The position numbers and the translations under genes are program-made. DNA of 64,000 nt from CAYFVR01 sp046541515 (GTDB lineage: Bacteria; Desulfobacterota; Desulfobacteria; Desulfobacterales; Desulfococcaceae), in NCBI GenBank assembly GCA_046541515.1, contig JBKHDD010000001.1, positions 1 through 64,000 on the forward strand, written 5' to 3'. Below the pieces are notes generated by a model. It saw only the letters and a list, made by a program, of their open reading frames with translations. It searched no databases and was not told the DNA's origin. Each line of letters starts with the position of its first letter. Positions within the stretch are counted from its first letter, which is position 1. Below, one piece after another: positions 17,747-26,628 of this stretch.

Positions 17747-18498
17747 CGTCCCCCCTCCCGGCGCGGGGATTTCGGTTCGGCCGGGCTCAGGAGGTCGGCC
17801 GCTTTCATGGCGTGAAAAATATTGCCTTTGATTTTGGAGCTGGACGCGTAGAGCGTCTCCAGCAGCCGGCCGATTTGGTCGCGTCGCGAGGTGGTCGCGC
17901 TGGGGCAGGGGTTGGGAAACGCCGGAAAGCCCCAACGGCGGGCGAAACGCCGGATGGTTCGGGCGTCGGCGTAGGCCAGCGGCCGGATGACGGTGAATCT
18001 TCCGTCGAAAAACGGTTGCGCCGGGGCCATGGTCCGAATCCCGCCGGCGTAGCAGAGGTTGATGAACAAGGTCTCGATGAGATCGTCCTTGTTGTGGCCC
18101 AGGGCGATTCGGTTGCAATTCAACGCCTTCGCCATCTCGAACAGCCGTTTCCGGCGCAGCCTGGCGCAGAGAAAGCACGGATTTTCCCGGTTTTCCTCCC
18201 CGTGGCTGTAGGGGCCGTCCTCCGTGGAGATCACCTCCAGCCGCCATCCCTGGTCCCGGCAGAACCGTTCCAGCTCCGGCGCGAAGCTGGGGGAAAAGCC
18301 GGGATCGACGTAGGCCGCGATCAGGCTGTATTGGATCGGTATGCGCGGCAGCCGGTCGGCGAGCAGGGCCATCAGGCTCAGGCTGTCGGCCCCGCCCGAT
18401 AGGCCCACCAGGATCCGATCCCCGTCTCGGACCATTTCGAAATCGTGGATCGCCCTGCCCATATCCCGTCGCAGGTTGCGGTAGGCGGCTCCCGTCAT
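17743..18498 (-). CDS. ttcA: TtcA-family tRNA 2-thiolation PP-loop ATPase
   Basis: 251 residues of the TtcA/TtuA family, which thiolates tRNA (2-thiocytidine at position 32 in E. coli). The PP-loop is LSGGADS (residues 33-39). CFLCARLRRKRLFEMA supplies the CxxC, ALGHNKDDLIETLFINL follows, and PNPCPSA supplies the third Cys expected to hold a 4Fe-4S cluster. It starts immediately after the rpoZ stop and overlaps folE2 by four bases. The C-terminus is short and basic. Other PP-loop thiolases share these motifs, so the exact tRNA position is inferred. Confidence 0.88.
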   Translation of the reverse strand: MTGAAYRNLRRDMGRAIHDFEMVRDGDRILVGLSGGADSLSLMALLADRLPRIPIQYSLIAAYVDPGFSPSFAPELERFCRDQGWRLEVISTEDGPYSHGEENRENPCFLCARLRRKRLFEMAKALNCNRIALGHNKDDLIETLFINLCYAGGIRTMAPAQPFFDGRFTVIRPLAYADARTIRRFARRWGFPAFPNPCPSATTSRRDQIGRLLETLYASSSKIKGNIFHAMKAADLLSPAEPKSPRREGGR

Positions 18499-18942
18499 CT
18501 ACTCCGAATCGGCCGCCCCGGGCTCCGCGGCGGGGGGGAGCGGCTCTTCCGCCCCGTCTTCGGGATCGGTCGGCTCGCCGGCGACGCTCATGTCCTCGGC
18601 CTGGGGCGCTTCTTCCTCCGCCACCTTTTCGGAGGGCGACGTGGCCGCGTCCAGGGCCGCCGGGGAGGCCGGTTCCGGCGGGGCGGCCTTGGAGGGCGGC
18701 GTTTGCTTGGCGGAAAGGCCGGGGGGCTCGTGGGTGGGCGCGGAGATGGGCCGATGCCGCCGGAGGAACACCTTGCCCGCCGCGATTTCCCGCAGGGCGA
18801 CCACGATGTCCTCGTTTTTGGGGGAGCTGACCAGGTACTCGGATCCTTCCCGGATTTGGCGAACCCGCTGGGCCACCATGTGAACCAGGACGAATCGGTT
18901 GGGAACCCGGTTCAGACAGTCTTCAATGGTAATGCGCGCCAT
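18499..18942 (-). CDS. rpoZ: RNA polymerase omega subunit with long acidic C-terminal tail
   Basis: The first 65 or so residues are a normal omega subunit: MARITIEDCLNRVPNRFVLV, AAQRV-like VAQRVRQI, then NEDIVVALREIAAGKV, the contacts that latch onto beta-prime. A further 80 residues follow that are rich in Pro, Ala and Glu and look disordered, about doubling the normal length. The reading frame is open without any sign of frameshift. It is flanked by greA upstream and ttcA downstream on the same strand, so transcription and tRNA modification genes are co-oriented. Function of the tail is unknown. Confidence 0.92.
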   Translation of the reverse strand: MARITIEDCLNRVPNRFVLVHMVAQRVRQIREGSEYLVSSPKNEDIVVALREIAAGKVFLRRHRPISAPTHEPPGLSAKQTPPSKAAPPEPASPAALDAATSPSEKVAEEEAPQAEDMSVAGEPTDPEDGAEEPLPPAAEPGAADSE

Positions 18943-18957
18943 GGAAATCCCTTCGAA

Positions 18958-19425
18958 TTAAACGATGTCGACCAGTTCGTATCGGCGGGTGCCGCCCGGG
19001 GCCTGAAGCACCACCTCCATGCCGGGCTCCTTGCCCAGCATGGCCTTGCCAAGGGGAGAGGAGACCGAAATCCGCCCCTCTTCGATATTGGACTCTTCCG
19101 GGCCCACCAGCTGGTATTTCACCTCCTGGCCCGTCTCGATGTTTTCCAGGATCACCGTGCATCCGAACACCGCCTTCTCCTTGGATATCTTGTCCGGATC
19201 GATGATGTCGGCGTTGCTCAGCTTGTATTCCAGCTCGCTAATGCGCCCCTCCAGAAAGGCCTGCCGGTCCTTGGCGGCGTCGAACTCCGCGTTTTCCGAA
19301 AGGTCGCCGTGGGCCCTGGCCTCTTCGATGGCCTGGATGTTCTGGGGGCGCTCCACGGATTTCAAATTCTCAAGTTCTCTTTTGAGGGCCTGATAGCCCG
19401 TTGGGGTCATGGGGACTTTGTTCAA
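18958..19425 (-). CDS. greA: Transcription elongation factor GreA
   Basis: 155 residues, normal for GreA. It rescues backtracked RNA polymerase by stimulating transcript cleavage. The N-terminal coiled coil (MTPTGYQALKRELENLKSVE; ARAHGDLSENAEFDAAKDRQ) carries the acidic DLSENAEFDAAK tip that enters the polymerase channel. The C-terminal FKBP-like domain follows (VFGCTVILENIETGQEVKYQ; ISVSSPLGKAMLGKEPG). rpoZ follows 15 bases downstream, so the two polymerase accessory genes are very probably co-transcribed. Confidence 0.97.
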   Translation of the reverse strand: MNKVPMTPTGYQALKRELENLKSVERPQNIQAIEEARAHGDLSENAEFDAAKDRQAFLEGRISELEYKLSNADIIDPDKISKEKAVFGCTVILENIETGQEVKYQLVGPEESNIEEGRISVSSPLGKAMLGKEPGMEVVLQAPGGTRRYELVDIV

Positions 19426-19651
19426 TGGAAAACTCCTGAATGCGCTCGCCCCGATGGGCGCCCGGGCCCGATCGGGAGTTACGGAAATATTGCGGCCGTG
19501 TCTCGCCCCTTGAATGAAGGGGCGAAAAGCGGCCGGCCGCGAAAAATTGAGACGCCGTGCCGGACGTTCGCGGGGGAAAGGCGAAATCCGGGGGGCCGGT
19601 TCACCCGGCCTCCGGATTGTCGCGGAACGGGCCGGCGTGGACGGCGGAAGG

Positions 19652-20725
19652 TCAATCGGCCCGGGCGATGTATTCCGCCACCCGGTCGCCCACCTCGCTG
19701 GTGGACATGCCCATTCGCCCGGCGCCGACGTCTTTGATGTCGTCCCGGAGTGCGCGGGCCACCGCCGCCTCGATCCGGGCGGCCGCGCGGGCCTCGCCCA
19801 GGGTGTCCAGAAGGATCTGGGCGGAAGAGATGGCCGCCACCGGGTTGATGACCCCCTTGCCGGTGTACTTGGGCGCGGAGCCGCCGATGGGCTCGAACAT
19901 GGAGACGCCCTCGGGGTTGATGTTGCCCCCGGCGGCGATGCCCATGCCGCCCTGAATCATGGCGGCCAGGTCGGTGATGATGTCGCCGAACATGTTGTCC
20001 GTCACGATCACGTCGAACCATTCGGGATTCTTGACCATCCACATGCAGATGGCGTCCACGTTGGCGTAGTCGGTCTTGACGTCCGGGTATTCCCGGGCCA
20101 CCTCGTGAAACGTCCGCTCCCACAGATCGAAGGCGTAGGTCAGCACGTTGGTCTTGCCGCACAGGGTCAGGGTCTTGCGGCGGTTTCGGCGGCGGCAGTA
20201 TTCGAAGGCGTATCGGACGCAGCGTTCCACGCCCTTGCGGGTGTTGATGGATTCCTGCACCGCCACTTCGTCCGGCGTGCCCATCTTAAGAATGCCGCCG
20301 GCGCCGGCGTAGAGGCCCTCGGTGTTCTCCCGCACCACCACGAAATCGATGTCCGCCGGTCCCTTGTCCCTCAGCGGCGTCTCCACGCCTTCGTAGAGCT
20401 TGATGGGGCGTAGGTTGACGTACTGGTCGAAATGGAATCGGAGCTTGAGGAGAATGCCCTTTTCCAGGACTCCCGGCTTCACGTCGGGATGGCCGATGGC
20501 GCCCAGGTACATGGCGTCATACGTCCCAAGTTCGGAAAGCACCTCGTCGGGCAGAATGTCGCCGGTGCGCTTGTAACGTTCTCCGCCCAGGTCGAATTCG
20601 GTGTAGCTCAGCGACAGGTTTTCCTTTTCCGCGACGGCGTTCAGGGCTTTGACGCCCTCGGCCACGACCTCGGGGCCGGTGCCGTCGCCGGGAATGACGG
20701 CGATTCGGTAGGAAGTCTCGGACAT
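19652..20725 (-). CDS. leuB: 3-isopropylmalate dehydrogenase family protein
   Basis: 357 residues of the isocitrate/isopropylmalate dehydrogenase family: IAVIPGDGTGPEVVAEG at the start, FDQYVNLRPIKL, the substrate loop VVVRENTEGLYAG, catalytic Lys region TLCGKTNVL, the metal site DVIVTDNMFGDIITDLAA, and the NAD segment MFEPIGGSAPKYTGKGVINP. Leucine synthesis is the most likely role, though tartrate and homoisocitrate enzymes look similar and no other leu genes are in the window. It is preceded and followed by non-leucine genes. Confidence 0.85.
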   Translation of the reverse strand: MSETSYRIAVIPGDGTGPEVVAEGVKALNAVAEKENLSLSYTEFDLGGERYKRTGDILPDEVLSELGTYDAMYLGAIGHPDVKPGVLEKGILLKLRFHFDQYVNLRPIKLYEGVETPLRDKGPADIDFVVVRENTEGLYAGAGGILKMGTPDEVAVQESINTRKGVERCVRYAFEYCRRRNRRKTLTLCGKTNVLTYAFDLWERTFHEVAREYPDVKTDYANVDAICMWMVKNPEWFDVIVTDNMFGDIITDLAAMIQGGMGIAAGGNINPEGVSMFEPIGGSAPKYTGKGVINPVAAISSAQILLDTLGEARAAARIEAAVARALRDDIKDVGAGRMGMSTSEVGDRVAEYIARAD

Positions 20726-20832
20726 GTGCGTTCTCCCGGTGGCGGGACGCCCCGCCCCCTAAAATACCGGGCGGCCGTGCTGCGGGAATTTGCCGCGCCG
20801 GTCGCCCGTGGAATGTCGATTCCGAAAATTGT

Positions 20833-21507
20833 CTATTCGGGCAGGTAGCCCAAAATCGAAGTGCCGGCCTTCACTTTTTCGCCGACCGCGACGGCCGCCC
20901 GCGCGTCCGGCGGAAGATAGACGTCCAGCCGGGAGCCGAAGCAGATCAGCCCGCATCGCTGTCCGCGAACGAGATGATCGCCCGGTTGCACCCAGGAGAT
21001 AATTCGTCGCGCCACCAGGCCGGCGATTTGCACGTAACAGATCGGCTTTCCCTCGTCCGGCTGAACGATCACGGCGTTGTGTTCGTTTTCCCGGCTGGCC
21101 TTGTCCAGATTGGCCGATACGAATTTCCCGGGATGATAATGGACCGATTCCACCGTTCCCGTCACCGGAATCCGGTTGACGTGGACGTTGAAGACGGTCA
21201 TGAACACGCTCAACTTGAGCCGGGGTCCGTCCAGAAACGGACAGTCGGTCACCTGTTCGGCGAAGACGACCTTTCCGTCGGCCGGCGACACCACCGCCCC
21301 CGGGGTCGCGGGAATGGCCCGGTCGGGATCTCGGAAAAAAGCGCAGACGCAACCGGTCGCGAACAGGGCGAACAGGGCCGGGGCCGTCAACTCCAAAAGG
21401 GCGAACACGGCGGTAACGAACGCGCCTCCCGCGATCAGCGGAACGCCCGCTTTGGCCACCGGAAACGCCCGTTGCCCCGGCGGATCGGCCCAGAAAAATT
21501 TCGGCAT
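20833..21507 (-). CDS. psd: Phosphatidylserine decarboxylase proenzyme
   Basis: Makes phosphatidylethanolamine from phosphatidylserine at the inner membrane. The 224-residue short form has two hydrophobic N-terminal segments (about 22-56) and then VVSPADGKVV, VFNVHVNRIPVTG and the self-cleavage site Gly191-Ser192 in CFGSRLDVYLP, where the pyruvoyl group forms. The small size matches the archaetidylserine-decarboxylase-like class common in Deltaproteobacteria. No pssA gene follows inside the window. It lies between leuB and tsaB, all on the minus strand. Confidence 0.92.
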   Translation of the reverse strand: MPKFFWADPPGQRAFPVAKAGVPLIAGGAFVTAVFALLELTAPALFALFATGCVCAFFRDPDRAIPATPGAVVSPADGKVVFAEQVTDCPFLDGPRLKLSVFMTVFNVHVNRIPVTGTVESVHYHPGKFVSANLDKASRENEHNAVIVQPDEGKPICYVQIAGLVARRIISWVQPGDHLVRGQRCGLICFGSRLDVYLPPDARAAVAVGEKVKAGTSILGYLPE

Positions 21508-21525
21508 TTCGGAAAGAGAATCCTT

Positions 21526-22269
21526 TCATCTCAAGTCGTTCGGCCTGTATAACCGATGGCCGAAGCGGGTGTCAATGAAAACTTGGCCGGCCGCCCGGGC
21601 CAGTTCGGCGTCGGACGGGCGCAAATACAGCGGCGTCAAAAGGGCCGGCTCGCCGGTCGTTCCGGCAACCAGTCGGGCGTGGGCCATCCGGGCGACGGTG
21701 GACGCCCGAAGGGTATGCACGCCGGCCGGAGCGAGGCGCGCGCCGCCTCGGGTTTCCTGTTCCAGCAGGTCCCGGTAGAGCAGGGCGCCGTCTCCCGCCA
21801 GAAGGGCGGGGCGCCGGATCTCTTGGGCGACGGCCTCCGGAGCCAGCACCGCCGGTTCCACTAGTTCTTCCGGCCCGGACGGCGTCCAACGGTACGCGCC
21901 CCGATACACCTGCCCCTTGCGGGCGTCGACCAGGACCCAGATGGGATCGGCCGTCTCCGGAAGCTGATGGGCCAAGGCTTCCAGCGAGGAAATCCCGACC
22001 ACCGGCTTTCCCAGCCCCAGGGCCAGCCCTTTCAGGGTGCTCAGGCCGATGCGCAACCCGGTGAAGCTGCCCGGTCCGGCCACCGCCGCCAGTCCGTCCA
22101 GTTCCGCCAGTTCCAGACCGGCCAGCCCCAAGGCGGTCTCCACCAGTCGCATCAGGGTGCGGGAATGGGTCCCCCGTCGATGGATCGTGATTTCGGCCCG
22201 CAGTTCTTCGCCTTCCAGAACGGCCAGGCCGAGGCTTCGGCTGGAGGTGTCGGCGGCCAGGAGCTTCAT
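21526..22269 (-). CDS. tsaB: tRNA threonylcarbamoyladenosine biosynthesis protein TsaB
   Basis: 247 residues of the ASKHA-fold TsaB family, the scaffold that pairs with TsaD to make the t6A37 tRNA modification. MKLLAADTSSRSLGLAVLE opens the fold, and THSRTLMRLVE and AVAGPGSFTGLRIGLSTLKGLALGLGKPVVGISSLEALA form the family core; the ending has the LTPLYLRPSDAE motif. The ATG overlaps the lon stop by four bases, so it is translated after lon. tsaD and tsaE are not in the window. Confidence 0.93.
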   Translation of the reverse strand: MKLLAADTSSRSLGLAVLEGEELRAEITIHRRGTHSRTLMRLVETALGLAGLELAELDGLAAVAGPGSFTGLRIGLSTLKGLALGLGKPVVGISSLEALAHQLPETADPIWVLVDARKGQVYRGAYRWTPSGPEELVEPAVLAPEAVAQEIRRPALLAGDGALLYRDLLEQETRGGARLAPAGVHTLRASTVARMAHARLVAGTTGEPALLTPLYLRPSDAELARAAGQVFIDTRFGHRLYRPNDLR

Positions 22270-24740
22270 GGCGTCCGGATGCCCGGTCGGAAGGGGCCTC
22301 GGATGCCCCGTCGCGGGGGGGCCGCCCGGGGCCGACGAACCGGCCGGTTCGGAATGCGCCGCCCCTGGGTTTCGGGGATGGCCACCGGCAGCACTTCATC
22401 CATGTGGCCCACCGGGATGAAATGGACTTTTCGGCGGAGTCGGGCCGGCAGCTCCGACAGCTCCTTCCGGTTTTTCTCGGGGATGACGATGGTCCGGATG
22501 CCGCCGCGCAACGCCCCCAGAACCTTCTCCTTGAGGCCGCCGATGGGCAGCACCCGGCCCCGAAGGGTGATTTCGCCGGTCATGGCCACGTCGGCGCTGA
22601 TGGGCCGCTGCAACAGGATGGAGATGAGGGCGGTGGCCATGGCGATGCCCGCCGAGGGACCGTCCTTGGGAATCGCCCCGGCCGGCACGTGGATGTGCAG
22701 GTCCAGGTTGTCCAGGTGATTTTCCTTGAGTCCGAAGCTGGTCAGCCGTCGGCGGGCGTAGGTGACCGCGGCCCGGGCCGACTCCTGCATCACCTCGCCC
22801 AGCTGGCCGGTGATGAGCATCTCGCCCTTGCCGGGAATCAGCGACGCCTCGATGTAAAGCACCTCGCCGCCCACCTCGGTCCAGGCCAGGCCGGTGGCCA
22901 GTCCGATCTGGCTTTCGTCCTTGTCCATCTCCGGCGAGTACCGAGGCACTCCCAGAAACTTGTGGATGTTGGCCCGGGTGATCGTCACCTTTCCTTTCTT
23001 CCCCTCCGCGATGCGCCGGGCGGTCTTCCGGCAGATGGCGCCAATCTCCCGCTCCAGGTTCCGCAGGCCCGCCTCCGCCGTGTATTCGGTGATCATCTGG
23101 GCCAAGGCGCCGTCGCTGATGGCGAGATTCCGAGGCTTGAGGCCGTTCTCCTTGAGCTGCCGGGGAATCAGGTGGCGATGGGCGATGACGGTCTTCTCCT
23201 CCTCGGTGTAGCCGGGAATGCGGATCACTTCCATCCGGTCGTACAGGGCGGAGGGGATGGCGTCGCCGACGTTGGCCGTCAGGATGAACATCACCTGGGA
23301 CAGATCGAAGGACAGGTTCAGGTAGTGGTCGCTGAACTGGTCGTTTTGTTCCGGGTCCAGCGCCTCCAGCAGCGCCGAGGACGGATCGCCCCGGAAATCG
23401 GCGCCCAGTTTGTCGATTTCGTCCATCATGAACACCGGGTTGCGGGTGCCGCACTGCTTGAGCCCCTGGATGATCCGGCCCGGCAGGGCGCCGATGTAGG
23501 TCCGCCGGTGGCCCCGGATTTCCGCCTCGTCCCGGACTCCCCCCAGGGAGATGCGGTGGAATTTGCGTTTAAGCGCCCGGGCGATGGCCCGTCCCAGGGA
23601 GGTTTTGCCCACGCCGGGGGGGCCCACGAAGCAGAGGATCGGCCCCTTCATCTCCGGGTTGAGCTTGCGGACGCTAAGGTATTCCAGAATCCGGTCCTTA
23701 ATGCGGTCCAGCCCGTAATGGTCCCGGTCCAGCACCGTTTTGGCGTTGGCGATGTCCAGATGGTCCTTGGTCGACTTTTTCCAGGGAAGCTCCACCAGCC
23801 AGTCCAGATAGGTCCGGATGATGGTCGTTTCGGCGGCTTCCGGATGCATCTGCTCCAGCCGCCGGAGCTGTTTTTCGGCCTCTTCCTTGGCCTCCTTGGG
23901 CATTTTCGCCTTTTTGATCCGCTGGGCGTACTCTTCCACCTCCTGGGCCCGGTCGTCCATCTCGCCGAGTTCCTTGTGGATGGCCCGCACCTGCTCCCGC
24001 AGAAAATAGTCCCGCTGGCTTTTGGAAATCTCGTCCTTGACGTCGCTTTGGATTTTGGCCTGCATGGCCGAGAGTTCCACTTCCCGGGACAGCAGATCGT
24101 TGACTTTGCGCAATCGCTCCAGCGGATCGAGCAGCTCCAGGATCATTTGGGATTCCTCGAGCTTGAGCCGAAGATTGGAGGCCACCAGGTCGGCCAGCCT
24201 CCCGGGCTCCTCGATGCTCTCCAGGATGGCGGTCACGTCGTTGCTCATCTCCCCGCGGAGGGCGAGAATTTTTTCGGAGTAATCCCGAACGTTGCGCATC
24301 ATGGCTTCGGTTTCCAGATCGTGCTCGCCCATTTCGGGCTCCTCGATCAGGGAGACGCGAACCTGATACCAGGAGCGCTTGCGGGTGTATCGTTCCACCT
24401 TGGCCTTGGCCACCCCCTGGACCAGCGCCTTGAGCCGGCCGTCCGGCAGTTTGAGCATCCGGAGGATGCGGCCCACGGTGCCCACCTCGAAGATGTCTTC
24501 GGGCTTGGGCGCTTCCACTCCCGGCTCCTTTTGGGTCGCGAGCATGAGAAAGCTGTCCTTGGCCACCGCCTCCTCCACCGCCCGGACCGATTTTTTTCGG
24601 CCCACGAACAACGGCAACAGCATGTCGGTGAAGATGACCACATCCCGCACCGGCATGAGGGGCATGACATCCGGGATTTCTCCCGTCAGTTCCTCCTCCT
24701 CGATGATGCTGATCAGATCGTCCTTGTCGGTTTCCGCCAT
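22266..24740 (-). CDS. lon: ATP-dependent protease Lon
   Basis: 824 residues. Degrades misfolded and regulatory proteins. It has an N-terminal substrate domain (PDVMPLMPVRDVVIFTDMLL), a coiled-coil middle, an AAA module with Walker A GPPGVGKTSLGRAIA and Walker B VFMMDEIDKLG, and the C-terminal protease with catalytic Ser in PKDGPSAGIAMATAL and the downstream Lys in GGLKEKVLGALRGG. The ATG at 24740 follows GGAGAAAAT; a longer frame reaching 25028 lacks lon-like sequence. After the conserved end there is a basic Pro/Arg tail of about 35 residues. It overlaps tsaB by four bases. Confidence 0.95.
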   Translation of the reverse strand: MAETDKDDLISIIEEEELTGEIPDVMPLMPVRDVVIFTDMLLPLFVGRKKSVRAVEEAVAKDSFLMLATQKEPGVEAPKPEDIFEVGTVGRILRMLKLPDGRLKALVQGVAKAKVERYTRKRSWYQVRVSLIEEPEMGEHDLETEAMMRNVRDYSEKILALRGEMSNDVTAILESIEEPGRLADLVASNLRLKLEESQMILELLDPLERLRKVNDLLSREVELSAMQAKIQSDVKDEISKSQRDYFLREQVRAIHKELGEMDDRAQEVEEYAQRIKKAKMPKEAKEEAEKQLRRLEQMHPEAAETTIIRTYLDWLVELPWKKSTKDHLDIANAKTVLDRDHYGLDRIKDRILEYLSVRKLNPEMKGPILCFVGPPGVGKTSLGRAIARALKRKFHRISLGGVRDEAEIRGHRRTYIGALPGRIIQGLKQCGTRNPVFMMDEIDKLGADFRGDPSSALLEALDPEQNDQFSDHYLNLSFDLSQVMFILTANVGDAIPSALYDRMEVIRIPGYTEEEKTVIAHRHLIPRQLKENGLKPRNLAISDGALAQMITEYTAEAGLRNLEREIGAICRKTARRIAEGKKGKVTITRANIHKFLGVPRYSPEMDKDESQIGLATGLAWTEVGGEVLYIEASLIPGKGEMLITGQLGEVMQESARAAVTYARRRLTSFGLKENHLDNLDLHIHVPAGAIPKDGPSAGIAMATALISILLQRPISADVAMTGEITLRGRVLPIGGLKEKVLGALRGGIRTIVIPEKNRKELSELPARLRRKVHFIPVGHMDEVLPVAIPETQGRRIPNRPVRRPRAAPPRRGIRGPFRPGIRTP

Positions 24741-24904
24741 ATTTTCTCCTGAATTTCGGTCGATTCCCGGCTCCCTCCCCCGTTTGGGGCGGGGGCCAGG
24801 TTTTCTGAAAACGGTTGACCGCCTATGGTAAGACATTTTCCCGGGGCGGCAACCGGTTTCCGGCCCGTCGGCGCCGACTTCCCCCTTGATTTTTGGGCCG
24901 GATA

Positions 24905-24942
24905 CCGGGTAAGGGGAAAGCTCATTCTTTCCCCTTACCCGG
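24905..24942. promoter_or_regulatory. Perfect 16-bp palindrome between lon and the prepilin peptidase gene
   Basis: CCGGGTAAGGGGAAAG (24905-24920), a CTCATT loop and the exact complement (24927-24942) sit 9 bases before the ATG at 24952 and about 165 bases upstream of lon on the other strand. As RNA it would form a stable hairpin covering most of the leader of the prepilin peptidase message, where only a weak GGGACG ribosome site is visible. As DNA it could be an operator for one or both genes. It is not the CIRCE sequence. Confidence 0.65.
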
Positions 24943-24951
24943 GACGCGTCT

Positions 24952-25728
24952 ATGATTCCCCCGTTGCCGCTGGCCGCGATCGCCTTTGTGTTCGGATTGT
25001 GCATCGGCAGTTTCCTCAATGTGTGCATTTACCGGCTCCCGGCCTCCCGCTCCATCGTCTCCCCGCCCTCGGCCTGCCCCCGCTGCGACTACCGCCTTCG
25101 CTTTTACGACAACATCCCCTTGGTCAGCTGGCTCTGGCTGCGGGGGAAATGCCGGTCCTGCAAGGCCCCGATTTCGATCCGGTATCCCCTGGTGGAGCTG
25201 TTGACCGGCGCTTTCGCGGCGGCCGCGGCCCTCCGTTTCGGATGGCATCCGTCGGCCCTGGTGATCTTCGCCTTTCTGGCGGTGCTCATCGTGATCACCT
25301 TCATCGATTTCGACCATCAGATCATCCCCGACGTGCTTACGTTGCCGGGAATTTTTTTCTTTTTTTTCGCCGGCATGGCCCTCCCCGACGTTCCGCGGGT
25401 CGACGCCCTGATTGGCGCGCTGGCCAGCCCCGGAGCCCTCTATCTGGTGGGGGAATATTTCTATTTCTTCCGAGGCGTGGAAGGTCTTGGCGGAGGCGAC
25501 GTCAAGCTGATCGGCATGATCGGCGCCCTGCTGGGCTGGCCGGGCGTGGTGGTGACCATCTTTCTCGCCTCTGCCGCGGGAACGGCCGCCGGAATCGCCA
25601 TTATGATCCGCACCGGAAAGGGCGCCAAGCTGGCCGTGCCCTTCGGCCCCTTTTTGGCGACCGGGGCCGCGGTTCACGTCTTTTTCGGCGCCGATTTAAT
25701 CGCCTGGTACTTGCGGACAATGCGATAG
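24952..25728 (+). CDS. pilD: Prepilin peptidase (type IV leader peptidase, PilD/GspO)
   Basis: 258-residue inner-membrane aspartic protease that cleaves and N-methylates type IV prepilins and pseudopilins. It has the N-terminal GLCIGSFLNVCIYRLP block, a zinc-finger-like pair of CxxC motifs (CPRCDYRLRF; CRSCKAPISIRYPLVE) and catalytic Asp residues in ITFIDFDHQIIPD and EGLGGGDVKLIGMIGALLG. About seven membrane spans are visible. It suggests pili or type II secretion elsewhere in the genome, since no pilin gene is in the window. The phosphoesterase gene follows 9 bases later. Confidence 0.95.
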   Translation: MIPPLPLAAIAFVFGLCIGSFLNVCIYRLPASRSIVSPPSACPRCDYRLRFYDNIPLVSWLWLRGKCRSCKAPISIRYPLVELLTGAFAAAAALRFGWHPSALVIFAFLAVLIVITFIDFDHQIIPDVLTLPGIFFFFFAGMALPDVPRVDALIGALASPGALYLVGEYFYFFRGVEGLGGGDVKLIGMIGALLGWPGVVVTIFLASAAGTAAGIAIMIRTGKGAKLAVPFGPFLATGAAVHVFFGADLIAWYLRTMR

Positions 25729-25737
25729 GAGTCGCCA

Positions 25738-26463
25738 TTGCGTCTTGCCGTATTGTCCGACATCCATGGAAATCTGGAGGCCTTCAAGGCGGTGCTGGCC
25801 GACGCCGACCGCCTGCGGATCGACGCCATGGCCTCCCTGGGCGACAACGTGGGCTACGGGCCGGACCCGGAGGCGGTGGTCCGACTGCTGTGGGCCCGGG
25901 AAATTCCTTCGGTGGCCGGAAACCACGAGCTGGCGGTGCGGAACGTCCGGCTGCGCCGCTGGTTCAACCCCGCAGCCCGCCGCTCGGTGGAAATGACCCG
26001 GGAGGCCCTGTCGCCCGAAGCCCGGGATTACCTCGCCGGGCTTCCCAATTTCAAGGTCCTCTGGGGGCTGCGCTTCGTCCACGGCTTTCCGCCCCGGTCG
26101 CCCACCCTCTATCTTTTCCAGATGTCCATGCGGGGCTATCGGCGCGGCCTGCGGATGGCCCCGGAACCGCTCATCTTCGTGGGCCACACCCACGAATTGG
26201 ACCTGGTGGCCTGGAACGGAAGCGTTCCCGATTTCCAAGGGCTGCGCCGGGGAACGGTTTCGCTGGACTCCGACCTCCGCTACATCGTCAACGCGGGCAG
26301 CGTGGGCCAGCCTCGGGACGGCGACAATCGGGCCAAATACGTCATTTGGGACGACGGGGATCGCACCCTGGAGGTTCGTTTCGTGGACTACGACGTCATG
26401 AAGGTGGTCCGCAAAATCCGAGCGGCCGGTCTTCCGGAGGTCAACGCGACCCGGCTGCTGTGA
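25738..26463 (+). CDS. Calcineurin-like metallophosphoesterase (YfcE-type)
   Basis: 241 residues. All metal-binding motifs are present: LSDIHGNLEAF (residues 6-16), LGDNVGYGPDPEAVV, AGNHELAV, VHGFPP and GHTHELDL, ending VNAGSVGQPRDGD. The SDIHGN and GPDPE pattern is typical of a small phosphodiesterase/phosphatase group whose substrate is generally unknown. Translation starts at TTG 25738, with AGGAG eight bases upstream overlapping the prepilin peptidase stop region. It is probably co-transcribed with that gene. Confidence 0.85.
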   Translation: MRLAVLSDIHGNLEAFKAVLADADRLRIDAMASLGDNVGYGPDPEAVVRLLWAREIPSVAGNHELAVRNVRLRRWFNPAARRSVEMTREALSPEARDYLAGLPNFKVLWGLRFVHGFPPRSPTLYLFQMSMRGYRRGLRMAPEPLIFVGHTHELDLVAWNGSVPDFQGLRRGTVSLDSDLRYIVNAGSVGQPRDGDNRAKYVIWDDGDRTLEVRFVDYDVMKVVRKIRAAGLPEVNATRLL

Positions 26464-26628
26464 CGGCCCGCCCGCGGCGCGCTCCCTGCCTGGAAAGCGT
26501 CCCGCCGTCTCCGCGGTCCGCCCCCGCGCTCCGGTCCTCCGGGGGGACGGGGCGAAAAAAATCCGGCTTTTCCCCGTCCGGCTCCGGGTAGCGGTTGCCA
26601 CCCCGGCCCAACCCAGAGAGGAGGATCC

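Noticed and set aside
19504..19524. Hairpin CGCCCCTT/AAGGGGCG downstream of leuB as a terminator
   Set aside because: No T-run on the minus strand, and it lies about 130 bases past the leuB stop; support is too weak to list.
24741..25028. N-terminal extension of lon
   Set aside because: The extra codons are unlike Lon, cross the palindrome at 24905-24942, and the ATG at 24740 has a good ribosome site.
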